Below are positions 1 through 9,274 of a DNA stretch of 64,000 nt, piece by piece (position 1 is the stretch's first letter; each line of letters begins with the position of its first letter). Source of the DNA: Bacteroidota bacterium (GTDB taxonomy: Bacteria; Bacteroidota; Bacteroidia; Chitinophagales; Chitinophagaceae); NCBI GenBank assembly GCA_016183765.1, contig JACPEA010000001.1, positions 239,160 through 303,159 of the forward strand, written 5' to 3'. The notes under the pieces were generated by a model. That model saw only the letters and a list, made by a program, of their open reading frames with translations, had not been told where the DNA came from and ran no database searches. The translations under genes and the position numbers were made by a program.

Positions 1-209
1 AATCCAAAGAGCGTAACCTGATCATGCATGGCGCAGATGAGATAGACCTGGTACACAGTGGCCTGGAAGAGACCATGATCGGCGCCACCCGCGAGATCAT
101 GGATATCTGGAAAAGCAACCCTGGTATTCCGGATATGCGTACCGCGGCATATGTATGTGCCATCAATAAAGTAGGTACTACTTATGCTGAACTGGGTATT
201 TTCCCATAA
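1..209 (+). CDS. Glu/Leu/Phe/Val dehydrogenase, C-terminal end (partial)
   Basis: This is the last part of an NAD(P)-dependent amino-acid dehydrogenase; the gene starts before the window. The frame is open from base 3. The readable tail includes MRTAAYVCAINKV and ends in a short helix (YAELGIFP), which is how glutamate dehydrogenases of the Glu/Leu/Phe/Val family usually finish (a tyrosine- and asparagine-containing AAYV-AIN helix). The enzyme deaminates an amino acid to the 2-oxo acid in the cytoplasm. Substrate and cofactor cannot be judged because the catalytic and Rossmann domains lie outside the window. A clear terminator follows about 70 nt after the stop. Confidence 0.75.
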   Translation, partial: SKERNLIMHGADEIDLVHSGLEETMIGATREIMDIWKSNPGIPDMRTAAYVCAINKVGTTYAELGIFP

Positions 210-248
210 GAACAGATGAATATCGATCAGGGAACAGAAGAATGATGA
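210..248. repeat. Word-type intergenic repeat (22-nt period, two units)
   Basis: Directly after the stop codon two related words recur 22 nt apart (GAACAGATGAAT at 210 and GAACAGAAGAAT at 232). The stretch GGAACAGAAGAATGATGA (231-248) occurs again without mismatch at 28075-28092, and in reverse complement at 28105-28122. It belongs to the same low-complexity family as the arrays further along the window. Confidence 0.6.
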
Positions 249-277
249 ATTTTCCTTCTGATGGGTTCTGATCACTG

Positions 278-309
278 AAAAAGCCGTTGCAGTTGCAGCG
301 GCTTTTTTA
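278..309 (+). terminator. Rho-independent terminator of the dehydrogenase gene
   Basis: The stem AAAAGCCGTTGCA pairs with TGCAGCGGCTTTT (one G-U pair), followed by a run of T. It lies 70 nt after the dehydrogenase stop and points in the gene's direction. Confidence 0.8.
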
Positions 310-354
310 TATAGGGAAATGGAGTTGCTCTCCCGGAAACTGCGGGCCGTCTGT

Positions 355-789
355 TTATAGGTATTCGGGAAAATTCGTGAGGGATTCCGCTTTTCCCTGG
401 TTCAAAGAAAAGCCGGCTATATCGGTTCCGTTGGTGATAATGATATAATCAGCCCGGATACTGATATTGTAGTTGAGCACCTGTTTGAGTACGGCTTCGC
501 TTAAGGGTACATTCATTTCCTTGCACTCGATGATCATCCAGGGTGCCGCATTGCGGTATACCAGGATGTCGAAACGTTTTTTGAGTTCTCCCAGCATGAT
601 CTCTTTCTCTACGGCAATGAGCGAGGCGGGATATTGAAGGGTCTTAACCAGGTACTGCAGCATATTCTGCCGCACCCATTCTTCTGGCGTCAGGCGCACC
701 CACTGTTTCCGGAATTCGTCGAATATCCACTCCTTATCAGCTTCCTGTTTAAAGCGGAATTCGTGTTTCGGGTACCTGATAGACAGCAT
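355..789 (-). CDS. Orphan HsdR N-terminal-domain protein (PD-(D/E)XK nuclease fold)
   Basis: A 144-aa protein that matches only the N-terminal domain of type I restriction HsdR subunits. It shows the PD-(D/E)XK pattern: an acidic residue in RFDILVYR, then the IIECKE strand, then a helix and the strand DYIIITNG. No helicase domain, HsdM or HsdS is nearby. The ORF track starts at 978, but that extension runs through the divergent promoter and overlaps the AMP nucleosidase gene. The internal ATG at 789 (MLSIRYPKHEF) fits better, because a TATCTTTG-type -7 box lies about 50 nt upstream. Stand-alone proteins of this type are common in Bacteroidota and have no established role. The fold call is fairly safe; nuclease activity is inference. 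Confidence 0.7.
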   Translation of the reverse strand: MLSIRYPKHEFRFKQEADKEWIFDEFRKQWVRLTPEEWVRQNMLQYLVKTLQYPASLIAVEKEIMLGELKKRFDILVYRNAAPWMIIECKEMNVPLSEAVLKQVLNYNISIRADYIIITNGTDIAGFSLNQGKAESLTNFPEYL

Positions 790-839
790 GCGGTTTGTTT
801 GAAGCGACGGAATTCTGTATTTTAGCCAATTATCTTGTT

Positions 840-861
840 CAAAGATACCATTTGGGTATCT
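840..861 (-). promoter_or_regulatory. -7 box and inverted repeat between the HsdR-N gene and amn
   Basis: On the minus strand TATCTTTG (840-847) matches the Bacteroidota -7 consensus TAnnTTTG and sits 50 nt before the HsdR-N start. It overlaps the inverted repeat AGATACC-atttg-GGTATCT (843-861), which could act as an operator for one or both divergent genes. The -33 element is weak. Confidence 0.45.
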
Positions 862-877
862 GTTAAAAGTAGGGATT

Positions 878-1648
878 ATGAAAACAAAAGAAGAGATCGT
901 CAATAACTGGCTGCCCAGGTATACGGGTGAGCAATTGGAGAATTTTGGGAAGTATGTGTTGCTCACCAATTTCAGCAATTATGTGACCATGTTTGCGGAA
1001 TGGAACCAGGTGGAAGTGGTAGGCGTTGGCAGACCCATGCAATGTGCCACGGCCAACGGTATTACCATCATCAACTTCGGGATGGGTAGCCCGGGTGCAG
1101 CAACCGTGATGGATCTGCTCACCGCCATACAACCGGAAGCGGTCCTGTTCCTGGGTAAGTGTGGGGGATTAAAGAAGCGTAACAAGATCGGTGATTTGAT
1201 ATTGCCCATTGCTGCCATCAGGGGAGAGGGTACTTCTAACGACTATTTCCCGCCGGAAGTTCCGGCCATGCCCGCATTTGCCTTGCAGAAAGCGATCTCC
1301 ACCACGATACGTGATTACCAGGTAGATTACTGGACAGGTACCGTATACACCACCAACCGAAGGGTATGGGAGCATGATGATGAATTCAAGGACTACCTTA
1401 CCAATTTAAGGGCTTATGCCATTGATATGGAAACGGCGACGATCTTTACGGTAGGCTTCTATAATAAGATCCCCACCGGGGCACTGTTATTGGTGAGCGA
1501 CCAGCCCATGGTGCCAGAAGGTGTAAAAACGGAAGCCAGCGACCAGAAAGTTACTTCGCAGTTTGTAGAGAACCATTTGAAGATCGGTATCGATTCATTG
1601 AAGCAGCTGATCAACAACGGGTTGACTGTAAGGCACCTGCGGTTCTAA
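878..1648 (+). CDS. amn: AMP nucleosidase, short Bacteroidota type
   Basis: A 256-aa nucleoside phosphorylase-fold protein that by family membership cleaves AMP to adenine and ribose 5-phosphate in the cytoplasm. It has the phosphorylase core: the glycine-rich strand IINFGMGSPGAATVMDLL (about residues 65-82), VLFLGKCGGLK (about 90-100), and the late AIDMETATIFTVGF element with the Glu that binds ribose hydroxyls. The E. coli enzyme is nearly twice as long because of an extra N-terminal domain; the Bacteroidota form lacks it, and this length is normal for that group. Its stop overlaps the convergent ccmB stop by a few bases. Confidence 0.85.
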   Translation: MKTKEEIVNNWLPRYTGEQLENFGKYVLLTNFSNYVTMFAEWNQVEVVGVGRPMQCATANGITIINFGMGSPGAATVMDLLTAIQPEAVLFLGKCGGLKKRNKIGDLILPIAAIRGEGTSNDYFPPEVPAMPAFALQKAISTTIRDYQVDYWTGTVYTTNRRVWEHDDEFKDYLTNLRAYAIDMETATIFTVGFYNKIPTGALLLVSDQPMVPEGVKTEASDQKVTSQFVENHLKIGIDSLKQLINNGLTVRHLRF

Positions 1649-2304
1649 TCTCTCCAGAGAAAAGGGAAAAGTATTACGGCCAGGGCAATGACCATCAGGT
1701 CGAGCCCGGCCAGCAATCCCACCATTTGCCACCAGCCACCCTGGATTACAGAGGCAAAAGCGGTGGAAGATATCTTCATCAACAAAAGTAATTGGGGAAT
1801 GATGATGGGAAAACCCATGATCGCCATCAATGCAGCCTGTTGCTGTGCTTTGGCGGCAATGGCTGCCAGGAAAGTGAATACCAGGCTCAGGCTTACACCA
1901 CCCAGGCAGGTGATGAACACAAATATGAGCCCGTTCTCAAGTGGGTTGCCCAGTAATACCGTAAATACGCCGAGGCTCAGCAGGCTCATCACGATCATCA
2001 GCAAGGCGTTGAACAGGAGTTTTGACAGTACAAAATCCCTGGCGCCTGCTATGGAGTAGAAATACAGCATACGGCCCCGGTTTTCCTGCAGAAAACTTTT
2101 GGCCACGGCATTGATGCACACAAACAGCTGGATCACCCAGAATAATCCGTTCCATACTTTCTCTTCGGGCTGGTCCATCGACAGGTACACCACAAAAATG
2201 GTGGAAGCCAGGTACAGCAGGATGCCATACAGGGTATATTGCTGCCGGGCTTCCAGCAGCAAATCCTTCTGCATCAATGCCAATATGCGTTGGTTAGCTC
2301 TCAT
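1645..2304 (-). CDS. ccmB: Haem exporter membrane protein CcmB
   Basis: A 219-aa integral membrane protein with about six hydrophobic segments. It fits CcmB, the membrane subunit of the CcmAB transporter needed for cytochrome c maturation: a short cytoplasmic start ([10 protein letters not shown]), the [11 protein letters not shown] loop after the second segment, and later long apolar helices. The ORF track begins at 2406 inside thymidine kinase. The ATG at 2304 is preferred because it gives the normal CcmB start [18 protein letters not shown] and an 11-nt overlap with the tdk end, so the pair is probably translationally coupled. No ccmA or ccmC is adjacent. Confidence 0.85.
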   Translation of the reverse strand: MRANQRILALMQKDLLLEARQQYTLYGILLYLASTIFVVYLSMDQPEEKVWNGLFWVIQLFVCINAVAKSFLQENRGRMLYFYSIAGARDFVLSKLLFNALLMIVMSLLSLGVFTVLLGNPLENGLIFVFITCLGGVSLSLVFTFLAAIAAKAQQQAALMAIMGFPIIIPQLLLLMKISSTAFASVIQGGWWQMVGLLAGLDLMVIALAVILFPFLWRD

Positions 2305-2860
2305 GGGCACATTTACGGCATCTGGGTTCGTAGGTTTCTTTTTCGCCGAGTAATACCTGGCCCTCCTGGGCAGTTTTTCGGTAAGAAACATTGGCAATAT
2401 TGCCACATTGCATGCAGATGGCGTGCAGTTTGGTGATATAATCGGCTATGGACAGAAGATAGGGCATCTGGCCAAAAGGTTTGCCCAGGTAATCCATATC
2501 GAGACCGGCTACAATTACGCGTACGCCCCTGAGTGCCAGGGTCTCACATACGTTGCAGATCTCATCATCAAAGAATTGTGCTTCATCAATGCCCACTACA
2601 TCCACGCCTTCGGCCAGCAGCAGGATGGTCTGGGAATTATCGATGGGGGTAGATAATATGGCATTGGCGTCGTGACTTACCACATTGGTCTCATCGTAAC
2701 GCACATCAATGGCAGGCTTGAAGATCTCTACTTTCAGGTTGGCGATCTTGGCCCTTTTCAGCCTGCGGATCAGTTCTTCGGTCTTGCCGCTGAACATACT
2801 ACCGCAGATTACTTCGATCCATCCTCTTCTCTCGCCTGATAAATTCGGTTCAATAAACAT
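2294..2860 (-). CDS. tdk: Thymidine kinase (type II)
   Basis: A 188-aa salvage enzyme phosphorylating thymidine with ATP to dTMP in the cytoplasm. It carries the P-loop [15 protein letters not shown] (residues 20-34) and the Walker B region [11 protein letters not shown]. Toward the end are the lasso-domain zinc cysteines (CMQCG and CRKC). Length and motif order are those of the TK1-like family. It is the first gene of a two-gene unit with ccmB, whose start codon lies inside its last codons. Confidence 0.95.
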   Translation of the reverse strand: MFIEPNLSGERRGWIEVICGSMFSGKTEELIRRLKRAKIANLKVEIFKPAIDVRYDETNVVSHDANAILSTPIDNSQTILLLAEGVDVVGIDEAQFFDDEICNVCETLALRGVRVIVAGLDMDYLGKPFGQMPYLLSIADYITKLHAICMQCGNIANVSYRKTAQEGQVLLGEKETYEPRCRKCAHES

Positions 2861-2939
2861 CCGTAAAATAAATTAAACAGGAAAACGTTGTAACTTTAGA
2901 CATCCCAAGTTCTGGTAACCCCCAAATGTATTACATCCG

Positions 2940-3599
2940 ATGGAAAGAGTGGGCACGTTGATCAACAAACTGAAGGAACAATTTGAGCAGCAGGCAGATG
3001 CCGACAAACTGGCGGTAACGGCACAAATGCTCCTGGCCGAGTTACAGACCAACCAGTCTGCCTTATCGGTGAAAAGTAAGATATCGGTCGTGCTACCTTC
3101 GGTAGCTACCCATGTACACACTACAGTGCCTGAGCCGTCCCCGGCAAAAGAAGCACCTGTTTCCAACTGGTTGTTCGAAACGCCCACAGAAATTCCAACA
3201 CTGGCGCACCAGGTACAGTCTGTTCATGCCGAGGCCCCGGCGGAACGGGTACCCAAAAAAGAGTTGTTTGAATTCAATACCTTACTGTCTACCCCGAAAG
3301 AGAGCCTGAATGAAAAGCTGAAAGAGGAAAGGGTGGAAGTAGCCGCAGTTTTGCAGGGAGCACCGATACGTGATCTGAAAAAAGCCATCGGTATCAATGA
3401 CCGTTTCCTGTTTGTGAACGAATTGTTCAGGGGTGATGAGAATATGTATGAACGCAGCCTGAAAACCATCAACGGTTTCAGCATTTACCCCGAAGCACAA
3501 TACTGGATACAGCGCGAATTAAAAGTAAAACTGAGCTGGTCCGATAACAGCGATGCAGTGAAGATATTCGATCAGCTGGTCAAGAGACGGTTTTCCTGA
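2940..3599 (+). CDS. Conserved Bacteroidota protein of unknown function
   Basis: A 219-aa soluble protein without signal peptide or membrane segment. Residues 1-130 are Q/A/P/E-rich and look disordered or partly coiled. The C-terminal 80 residues (from IRDLKKAIGINDRFLFVNELF to FDQLVKRRF) form a compact, charged, predicted helical domain. I recognise that tail as a widely conserved Bacteroidota hypothetical family without a known role. The gene is convergent with waaA and the two reading frames overlap by 28 nt at their ends, so they share a 3' boundary. Confidence 0.75.
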   Translation: MERVGTLINKLKEQFEQQADADKLAVTAQMLLAELQTNQSALSVKSKISVVLPSVATHVHTTVPEPSPAKEAPVSNWLFETPTEIPTLAHQVQSVHAEAPAERVPKKELFEFNTLLSTPKESLNEKLKEERVEVAAVLQGAPIRDLKKAIGINDRFLFVNELFRGDENMYERSLKTINGFSIYPEAQYWIQRELKVKLSWSDNSDAVKIFDQLVKRRFS

Positions 3600-4843
3600 A
3601 TATAGCCCAATACTTTTTCTGTAGCGCCCGCTTTTGACTGTACATAATCGCCGGCTGCTGATGCCGCTTTGTGGTACAGGTCTTTTTGTTGTAATAACTG
3701 CTGCAACTGTTCTTCCAGCTCCAGCGCATCTTCAATGACAAAAGCGCCTCCGCAGTCAATCATTTCTTCCGCTTCCGCATATTTATCGTAAACCGGTCCG
3801 AAGATCACGGGGATCCGGTACACCGCAGCTTCCAGGATATTGTGTATGCCATCGTCTCCAAAACCACCGCCGATATACCCGATCGTTGCATAATGGTATA
3901 AACGGCTCAGCATGCCCATATTATCAATGATCAGCACATTGATCCTGTCAGGGATAAATGTTCCATTTTCTACTGCATGCCTGTATGCGGAATATAATAT
4001 TGAATTTTTATAAAGCCGGAGGCATTCTTCCAGTCTTTCCGCTTCAATGGCATGTGGTGCAATGATCCAGCGTGTTTCGGGATGGGTATTGGCAAAATGG
4101 TCCAGTTCTTCGTCGTCTTCTGTCCAGGTACTGCCCGCCACAATAGTAGGGTGTCCCTCGCAGAACTGCCCGATCAGTGGGATGGGCTCAAACCTGTTCC
4201 TGATGGTGATGACCCGATCAAAACGGGTGTCACCGCTGATCACCACTTTCTCTTTCAGACCGATCGAGCTCAGCAGACTGGCCGAAGCCGCGTTCTGCAC
4301 CAGCAGGCAGGTAAATGCAGCCAGCATTTTTCGGTGCAGGTAGCCATACCATTTAAAGAAAGGCTGTTCCTCACGAAAGATCCCTGATACCAGCAGCAGC
4401 GGTATTTCCCTGTCGCGGATCTCTTTCAGGTAATAATACCAGAATTCATATTTGATAAAGACCACCAGTGAAGGTTGAACGATATCCAGGAAACGACCGG
4501 CGTTCCTGGGCGAATCCATCGGCAGGTAAAAAATATGGTCGGCCCCCTGGTAGTTCTTCCGGACCTCGTAACCAGAAGGTGAAAAAAAACTGAGCAGGAT
4601 CTTATGACCGGGGTAGGATGTTTTCATCCCCTCCAGTACGGGCAGTCCCTGTTCGAACTCGCCCAGTGAAGAACAATGGATCCAGATCACCGGGTGGGGG
4701 TTCTTATAGAATGCGGAACTCAGTCTTTCGAACAGCTTTTTCCTGCCTGACACCCATAACCGGGCTTTGGCATTACCGACGCTAATGATACGGGCGATGA
4801 GGGGATACAGCCATACAAATAAACGGTAGATCAGCATCAACAA
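3572..4843 (-). CDS. waaA: 3-deoxy-D-manno-octulosonic acid (Kdo) transferase
   Basis: A 423-aa GT-B glycosyltransferase that adds Kdo to lipid A precursors at the inner membrane. An N-terminal hydrophobic helix (IYRLFVWLYPLIARII) anchors it. HCSSLGEFEQG (about residue 56-66) holds the conserved catalytic Glu. The second Rossmann half has GDTRFDRV, VAGSTWTEDDEEL and the nucleotide-sugar site YIGGGFGDDGIHNILEAA. Length is typical. It stands opposite the sugar-nucleotide operon, so envelope polysaccharide functions cluster here. Confidence 0.92.
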   Translation of the reverse strand: MLMLIYRLFVWLYPLIARIISVGNAKARLWVSGRKKLFERLSSAFYKNPHPVIWIHCSSLGEFEQGLPVLEGMKTSYPGHKILLSFFSPSGYEVRKNYQGADHIFYLPMDSPRNAGRFLDIVQPSLVVFIKYEFWYYYLKEIRDREIPLLLVSGIFREEQPFFKWYGYLHRKMLAAFTCLLVQNAASASLLSSIGLKEKVVISGDTRFDRVITIRNRFEPIPLIGQFCEGHPTIVAGSTWTEDDEELDHFANTHPETRWIIAPHAIEAERLEECLRLYKNSILYSAYRHAVENGTFIPDRINVLIIDNMGMLSRLYHYATIGYIGGGFGDDGIHNILEAAVYRIPVIFGPVYDKYAEAEEMIDCGGAFVIEDALELEEQLQQLLQQKDLYHKAASAAGDYVQSKAGATEKVLGYIQENRLLTS

Positions 4844-4930
4844 AGGTTATACTGCAAAGAAACAAATAAAACGGCTTGTATTACCGGTTGCTTTTATCGG
4901 AGGTTTCGGCGGTATATAACCCTTTTGCAG

Positions 4931-4938
4931 TAATTTTG
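4931..4938 (+). promoter_or_regulatory. Candidate -7 box of the sugar-nucleotide operon
   Basis: TAATTTTG matches TAnnTTTG and lies 22 nt before the aminotransferase ATG, the usual distance in Bacteroidota. A TTTC at 4904 is a poor -33 element at 23-nt spacing. Confidence 0.4.
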
Positions 4939-4960
4939 CCGCTCCTAAATTCAGATAACT

Positions 4961-6091
4961 ATGCGGCCGATACAAATGGTGGACACAAAGACCCAGTACC
5001 TGAAAATAAAGCCCGAAGTGGATGCGGCTATCCAGGCAGTGCTGGATAGTGCGATATACATCGGAGGCAAGCCGGTGCAGGATTTTGCAACGGCCCTGGC
5101 AGGGTATGTAGGTGTCAAACATGCCATCCCCTGCGCCAACGGCACCGATGCCCTGCAGATAGCCATGATGGCGCTTGCCCTGCAACCGGGCGATGAAGTG
5201 ATCACTCCTTCGTTCACCTATATCGCTACTACGGAAGTGGTGGCGCTGCTGAAACTCAAACCTGTTTTTGTGGAAGTGGATCCCCTTACTTTTTGCATGG
5301 ATCCTGCTGCATTGCGCAAAGCCATCACACCCAGGACCAAAGCCATCGTGCCGGTTCACCTGTATGGACATGCAGCCCCCATGGAAGAGATCATGGCGAT
5401 CGCCAAAGAACATAACCTGTATGTGATAGAAGACAATGCGCAGGCCATTGGTTGTGATTACCGGTTTGCAGATGGGAAAGTTGCCAAAACGGGAAGTATC
5501 GGAACGATCGGGGCCACATCCTTTTATCCCAGTAAGAACCTGGGTGCTTTTGGCGATGGCGGTGCCATTTTCACCAATGATGATACACTGGCACATCAAC
5601 TGAAAATGATTGCCAATCATGGACAGGAAAAAAGGTATTACCATGAACTGGTGGGCTGTAACTCCCGTCTGGATGCCATACAGGCGGCCATATTGGGTAT
5701 CAAACTGACCCGGCTGGACGAATATAACCAGGCAAGAAAACAGGTAGCCGCTTTTTATAACCAGGCATTTGCCGGTAATGAAAAGATCACTACGCCGTTT
5801 GTAGCTTCCTATAGCGATCATGTGTACCATCAATATACACTCGTGCTGAATGATGTAGACAGGGATGGCTTAAGCACCTATCTTGCTGAACAGAAGATAC
5901 CTTCCATGATCTACTACCCCGTTCCCGGGCACAGGCAGAAAATGTTCGGGTCGCTAGCACTGGCGCCACAGAACATGGAAACCACCGATTGGTTAACAGA
6001 ACGGGTGATCTCTTTGCCGGTTCATACGGAAATGGATGAAGAACAACTGGCCTATATAACTGGTCATGTATTGAAATACGTAAATCAGTAA
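4961..6091 (+). CDS. DegT/DnrJ/EryC1/StrS sugar aminotransferase (WbpE-like)
   Basis: A 376-aa PLP-dependent aminotransferase acting on a nucleotide-linked keto sugar. The core motifs are present: CANGTDALQIAM (about 58-69), ITPSFTYIATTE, VIEDNAQAIG with the Asp that contacts PLP (D158), and the Schiff-base lysine in FYPSKNLGAFGDGG (K192). PVHLYGHAAPMEEI is typical of the WbpE/WlbC branch, which makes 3-amino sugars from UDP-GlcNAc-derived keto acids, but the substrate is not certain. It is first in an operon with UDP-glucose dehydrogenase (2-nt gap), a UDP-glucuronate decarboxylase-like enzyme and an RmlD-like reductase. Confidence 0.85.
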   Translation: MRPIQMVDTKTQYLKIKPEVDAAIQAVLDSAIYIGGKPVQDFATALAGYVGVKHAIPCANGTDALQIAMMALALQPGDEVITPSFTYIATTEVVALLKLKPVFVEVDPLTFCMDPAALRKAITPRTKAIVPVHLYGHAAPMEEIMAIAKEHNLYVIEDNAQAIGCDYRFADGKVAKTGSIGTIGATSFYPSKNLGAFGDGGAIFTNDDTLAHQLKMIANHGQEKRYYHELVGCNSRLDAIQAAILGIKLTRLDEYNQARKQVAAFYNQAFAGNEKITTPFVASYSDHVYHQYTLVLNDVDRDGLSTYLAEQKIPSMIYYPVPGHRQKMFGSLALAPQNMETTDWLTERVISLPVHTEMDEEQLAYITGHVLKYVNQ

Positions 6092-6093
6092 AC

Positions 6094-7404
6094 ATGAAGA
6101 TTGCAGTGGTAGGAACAGGGTATGTTGGACTGGTTACAGGAACCTGTTTTGCAGAAACAGGTAACAAGGTAACCTGCATCGATATAGACCAGCAGAAAGT
6201 AGAAAAATTGGGCAGGGGAGAGATCACGATCTATGAGCCCGGACTTGAAAAAATATTTCTGCGCAACCTGAAGGAGAGCAGGTTGAAATTCACCACCAAC
6301 CTGGCAGAGGGTGTTCAGGATGCAGAGATCGTATTTCTTGCGCTTCCCACGCCACCCGGCGAAGGTGGTGCCGCAGACCTGCGTTATGTGCTGGGCGTTG
6401 CTACCGAACTGGGGAAACTGCTCACCGATTACAAAGTGATCGTGGACAAGAGCACGGTGCCGGTAGGTACTGCAGAAAAAGTACAGGCAGCTATTGCCGC
6501 AAATTATAAAGGCGAGTTTGATGTGGTCAGTAATCCCGAATTCCTGCGCGAAGGAGTTGCTGTGGATGATTTCATGAAACCCGACAGGGTAGTAGTGGGC
6601 ACTGTTTCAGAAAAGGCCAGGAAAGTGATGAGTGATCTGTATGCTCCTTTTGTACGCCAGGGTAACCCGGTCATCTTTATGGATGAAAAATCTGCTGAAC
6701 TCACCAAATATGCCGCCAATTCCTTCCTGGCTACCAAGATCTCTTTCATGAACGAGATCGCTCAATTGTGTGAGAGGCTGGGGGCAGATGTGGATATGGT
6801 ACGAAGGGGCATCGGCAGCGATGACCGTATTGGCAAACGTTTCCTGTTCCCTGGTATCGGGTACGGGGGAAGTTGTTTTCCCAAAGATGTGCAGGCACTG
6901 ATCACTTCAGCAGAAGAAGCGACATATGATTTTAAAATACTGAAAGCAGTAGAACGTGTTAACGACCTGCAGAAACTGCACCTGATGCCGCGGATCAATG
7001 CCTATTTTAAAGGTGACCTGAAAGGGAAACATTTTGCGTTGTGGGGACTTTCTTTCAAACCCAACACAGATGATATCCGCGAAGCGCCGGCATTGTATTT
7101 GATCGATGCCCTGCTTGCCGAAGGCGCAACCCTGTCGGTATTTGATCCGGAAGCCATGAATAATGTAAAAGCTTTGTTAGGAGATAAGGTCATCTACGCT
7201 GATGGGCAATATGCTGCTTTGAAAGAAGCTGATGCATTGATCATTGCCACGGAATGGAGCGAGTTCCGCACGCCCGATTTTGATATGATCAACCAGTCAC
7301 TGAAGAACAAAGTGATCTTTGACGGACGTAACCTGTTTGATGTAAAATATATTTCTGAACTTGGTTATCATTACGAAAGTATTGGTCGCCCCAGTGCCAA
7401 ATAA
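6094..7404 (+). CDS. ugd: UDP-glucose 6-dehydrogenase
   Basis: A 436-aa enzyme oxidising UDP-glucose to UDP-glucuronate with two NAD. It begins with the Rossmann motif [13 protein letters not shown]. The central region has SNPEFLREG, and the catalytic cysteine is in [13 protein letters not shown] (C261). The C-terminal UDP-binding domain contains [18 protein letters not shown]. Length is normal. The gene starts 2 nt after the aminotransferase stop and ends 1 nt before the next ATG, so the group is one tight operon. Its product is the direct substrate of the following decarboxylase-like enzyme. Confidence 0.95.
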   Translation: MKIAVVGTGYVGLVTGTCFAETGNKVTCIDIDQQKVEKLGRGEITIYEPGLEKIFLRNLKESRLKFTTNLAEGVQDAEIVFLALPTPPGEGGAADLRYVLGVATELGKLLTDYKVIVDKSTVPVGTAEKVQAAIAANYKGEFDVVSNPEFLREGVAVDDFMKPDRVVVGTVSEKARKVMSDLYAPFVRQGNPVIFMDEKSAELTKYAANSFLATKISFMNEIAQLCERLGADVDMVRRGIGSDDRIGKRFLFPGIGYGGSCFPKDVQALITSAEEATYDFKILKAVERVNDLQKLHLMPRINAYFKGDLKGKHFALWGLSFKPNTDDIREAPALYLIDALLAEGATLSVFDPEAMNNVKALLGDKVIYADGQYAALKEADALIIATEWSEFRTPDFDMINQSLKNKVIFDGRNLFDVKYISELGYHYESIGRPSAK

Positions 7405-7405
7405 T

Positions 7406-8392
7406 ATGTCACAGAAACGAATACTGATCACCGGTGCTGCTGGTTTCCTGGGCTCGCATCTTTGCGACCGTTTTATCAAAGAAGGTTATCATGTCATCGG
7501 GATGGATAACCTGATCACCGGCGATATCCGGAATATCGAACACCTGTTTCCGCTGGATAATTTTGAGTTTTATCACCATGATGTGACCAAGTTCATCCAT
7601 GTGTCCGGTGAACTGGATTATATCCTGCATTTTGCATCACCCGCCAGTCCGATCGATTACCTGAAAATACCCATCCAGACATTGAAAGTGGGGGCATTGG
7701 GTACGCATAACTGCCTGGGACTGGCCAAAGAAAAAAAAGCACGTATCCTGGTAGCTTCCACCAGTGAAGTATATGGCGATCCGCTGGTACATCCGCAAAC
7801 GGAAGAGTACTGGGGTAATGTGAATCCGGTAGGCCCCCGCGGCGTGTATGATGAAGCCAAACGTTTCATGGAATCCATCACCCGGGCTTATTATACGTTT
7901 CATGGTGTGGAGACAAGGATCATACGCATCTTCAATACCTATGGCCCCAGGATGCGGCTGAACGACGGTCGCGCCTTACCGGCCTTCATAGGACAGGCTT
8001 TGCGTGGAGAAGACCTGACCGTATTCGGGGATGGCAGCCAGACCCGTTCTTTCTGTTATGTGGACGACCTGGTAGAAGGCATCTATCGTTTATTGATGAG
8101 CGATTACAGCATGCCGGTGAACGTGGGTAACCCCAATGAAATATCATTGAAGGATTTTGCAGAGGAAGTGTTGAAGCTGACGGGTTCTTCTGTAAAAATT
8201 GTTTACAAACCTTTGCCGGCAGATGATCCGAAACAACGCAGGCCGGATATCACAAAAGCAAAAGAGATACTGGGATGGGAGCCCCTGGTTGACCGGGCCG
8301 AGGGACTGAAGCGTACTTATGAATATTTTAAGTCGCTCCCTGAGGAAGAGTGGTCAAAGCAACCGAAAGAATTTATTTCTCTGAAAAAATAA
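7406..8392 (+). CDS. UDP-glucuronate decarboxylase (UDP-xylose synthase)-like SDR
   Basis: A 328-aa extended short-chain dehydrogenase. [18 protein letters not shown] is the NAD site; [22 protein letters not shown] and [11 protein letters not shown] carry the Thr/Ser-Glu-Tyr-xxx-Lys catalytic set seen in UXS enzymes. [14 protein letters not shown] near the end is also characteristic. It probably converts UDP-glucuronate from the preceding Ugd to UDP-xylose. The ORF track start at 7361 overlaps ugd; the ATG at 7406, 1 nt after the ugd stop, gives the normal N-terminus [11 protein letters not shown] 4-epimerase or reductase role cannot be fully excluded. Confidence 0.85.
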   Translation: MSQKRILITGAAGFLGSHLCDRFIKEGYHVIGMDNLITGDIRNIEHLFPLDNFEFYHHDVTKFIHVSGELDYILHFASPASPIDYLKIPIQTLKVGALGTHNCLGLAKEKKARILVASTSEVYGDPLVHPQTEEYWGNVNPVGPRGVYDEAKRFMESITRAYYTFHGVETRIIRIFNTYGPRMRLNDGRALPAFIGQALRGEDLTVFGDGSQTRSFCYVDDLVEGIYRLLMSDYSMPVNVGNPNEISLKDFAEEVLKLTGSSVKIVYKPLPADDPKQRRPDITKAKEILGWEPLVDRAEGLKRTYEYFKSLPEEEWSKQPKEFISLKK

Positions 8393-8401
8393 ATAGCTGT
8401 T

Positions 8402-9271
8402 ATGGCAAAACCACTGGTTGTTGTTACGGGAAAAAACGGGCAATTGGGATGGGAAATGCAGCAACTGGTCAGCCAGCAGCCGATGGAATACGATTTCCTG
8501 TTCACCGGCAGAGAAGAACTGGACCTGAGCGACCCGGACCTGATACACACATTCTTCCAAAAACATCATCCTGCCTATTTCATCAATTGCGCAGCGTATA
8601 CGGCCGTGGATAAGGCAGAGACCGAGCAGGCTTTTGCCTATTCCGTGAATGCCGCTTCCGTAGGACTGCTGGCTGCAGAATGTGCCAGGAAAGATTGTGT
8701 TTTCATTACCCTCTCCACGGACTACGTATTTGATGGAAAAGGCACAGAACCTTATTCTACGGACCATCCTACAGATCCCGTGAATTATTACGGGTACACC
8801 AAATTAACAGGTGAGCATCTGGCATTGGCCAATAATTCCAAAACCATCATTATCCGCACTTCCTGGGTGTATAGTGTGCATGGCAACAATTTTGTAAAAA
8901 CGATGCTCCGCCTAATGAAAGACAGGAGCGAATTGAAAATAGTGAGTGACCAGGTGGGGTCACCTACCTATGCTGCAGACCTGGCATCGGCGTTATTACA
9001 GGTGATTGGAGAACTGGCCAAAGGCAACCGGCATTATGGTGTGTACCATTACAGCAATGAGGGCGTGATCTCCTGGTTCGATTTCGCCACTGCCATTCAG
9101 CAGATCGCGGACCTGCATTGTCAGTTGCTGCCGATTCCTACAACAGCGTATCCGACACCGGCCAAACGGCCTGCCTATTCTGCCATGGATACGCAAAAGA
9201 TTGTCAGGGACTTTGGCGTATCCCTTCGAAGCTGGAAAGATAGCCTTGCTGTATGTATCAGCAAATTATAA
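8402..9271 (+). CDS. rfbD: dTDP-4-dehydrorhamnose reductase-like protein (RmlD)
   Basis: A 289-aa SDR-family reductase. It has VVTGKNGQLGWEMQQL at the N-terminus, INCAAYTAVDKAE, the STDYVFDGKG strand and the YYGYTKLTGEHL catalytic Tyr-xxx-Lys, all standard for RmlD, which reduces dTDP-4-keto-rhamnose to dTDP-rhamnose. It closes the operon 9 nt after the decarboxylase gene. The other rhamnose genes (rmlA, B, C) are not in this window, so they must lie elsewhere or the enzyme reduces a related 4-keto sugar. Confidence 0.85.
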   Translation: MAKPLVVVTGKNGQLGWEMQQLVSQQPMEYDFLFTGREELDLSDPDLIHTFFQKHHPAYFINCAAYTAVDKAETEQAFAYSVNAASVGLLAAECARKDCVFITLSTDYVFDGKGTEPYSTDHPTDPVNYYGYTKLTGEHLALANNSKTIIIRTSWVYSVHGNNFVKTMLRLMKDRSELKIVSDQVGSPTYAADLASALLQVIGELAKGNRHYGVYHYSNEGVISWFDFATAIQQIADLHCQLLPIPTTAYPTPAKRPAYSAMDTQKIVRDFGVSLRSWKDSLAVCISKL

Positions 9272-9274
9272 ATA

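Noticed and set aside
355-978. Type I restriction-modification locus
   Set aside because: Only the HsdR N-terminal domain is present; HsdM, HsdS and the helicase part are missing.
878-1132. Long N-terminal extension of the HsdR-N gene and the minus ORF 863-1132
   Set aside because: Both overlap the AMP nucleosidase start region and have no coding motif.
4847-5833. 328-aa minus-strand ORF
   Set aside because: It is antisense to the aminotransferase gene and its translation has the Cys/His/Gly-rich look of a shadow frame, with no domain.
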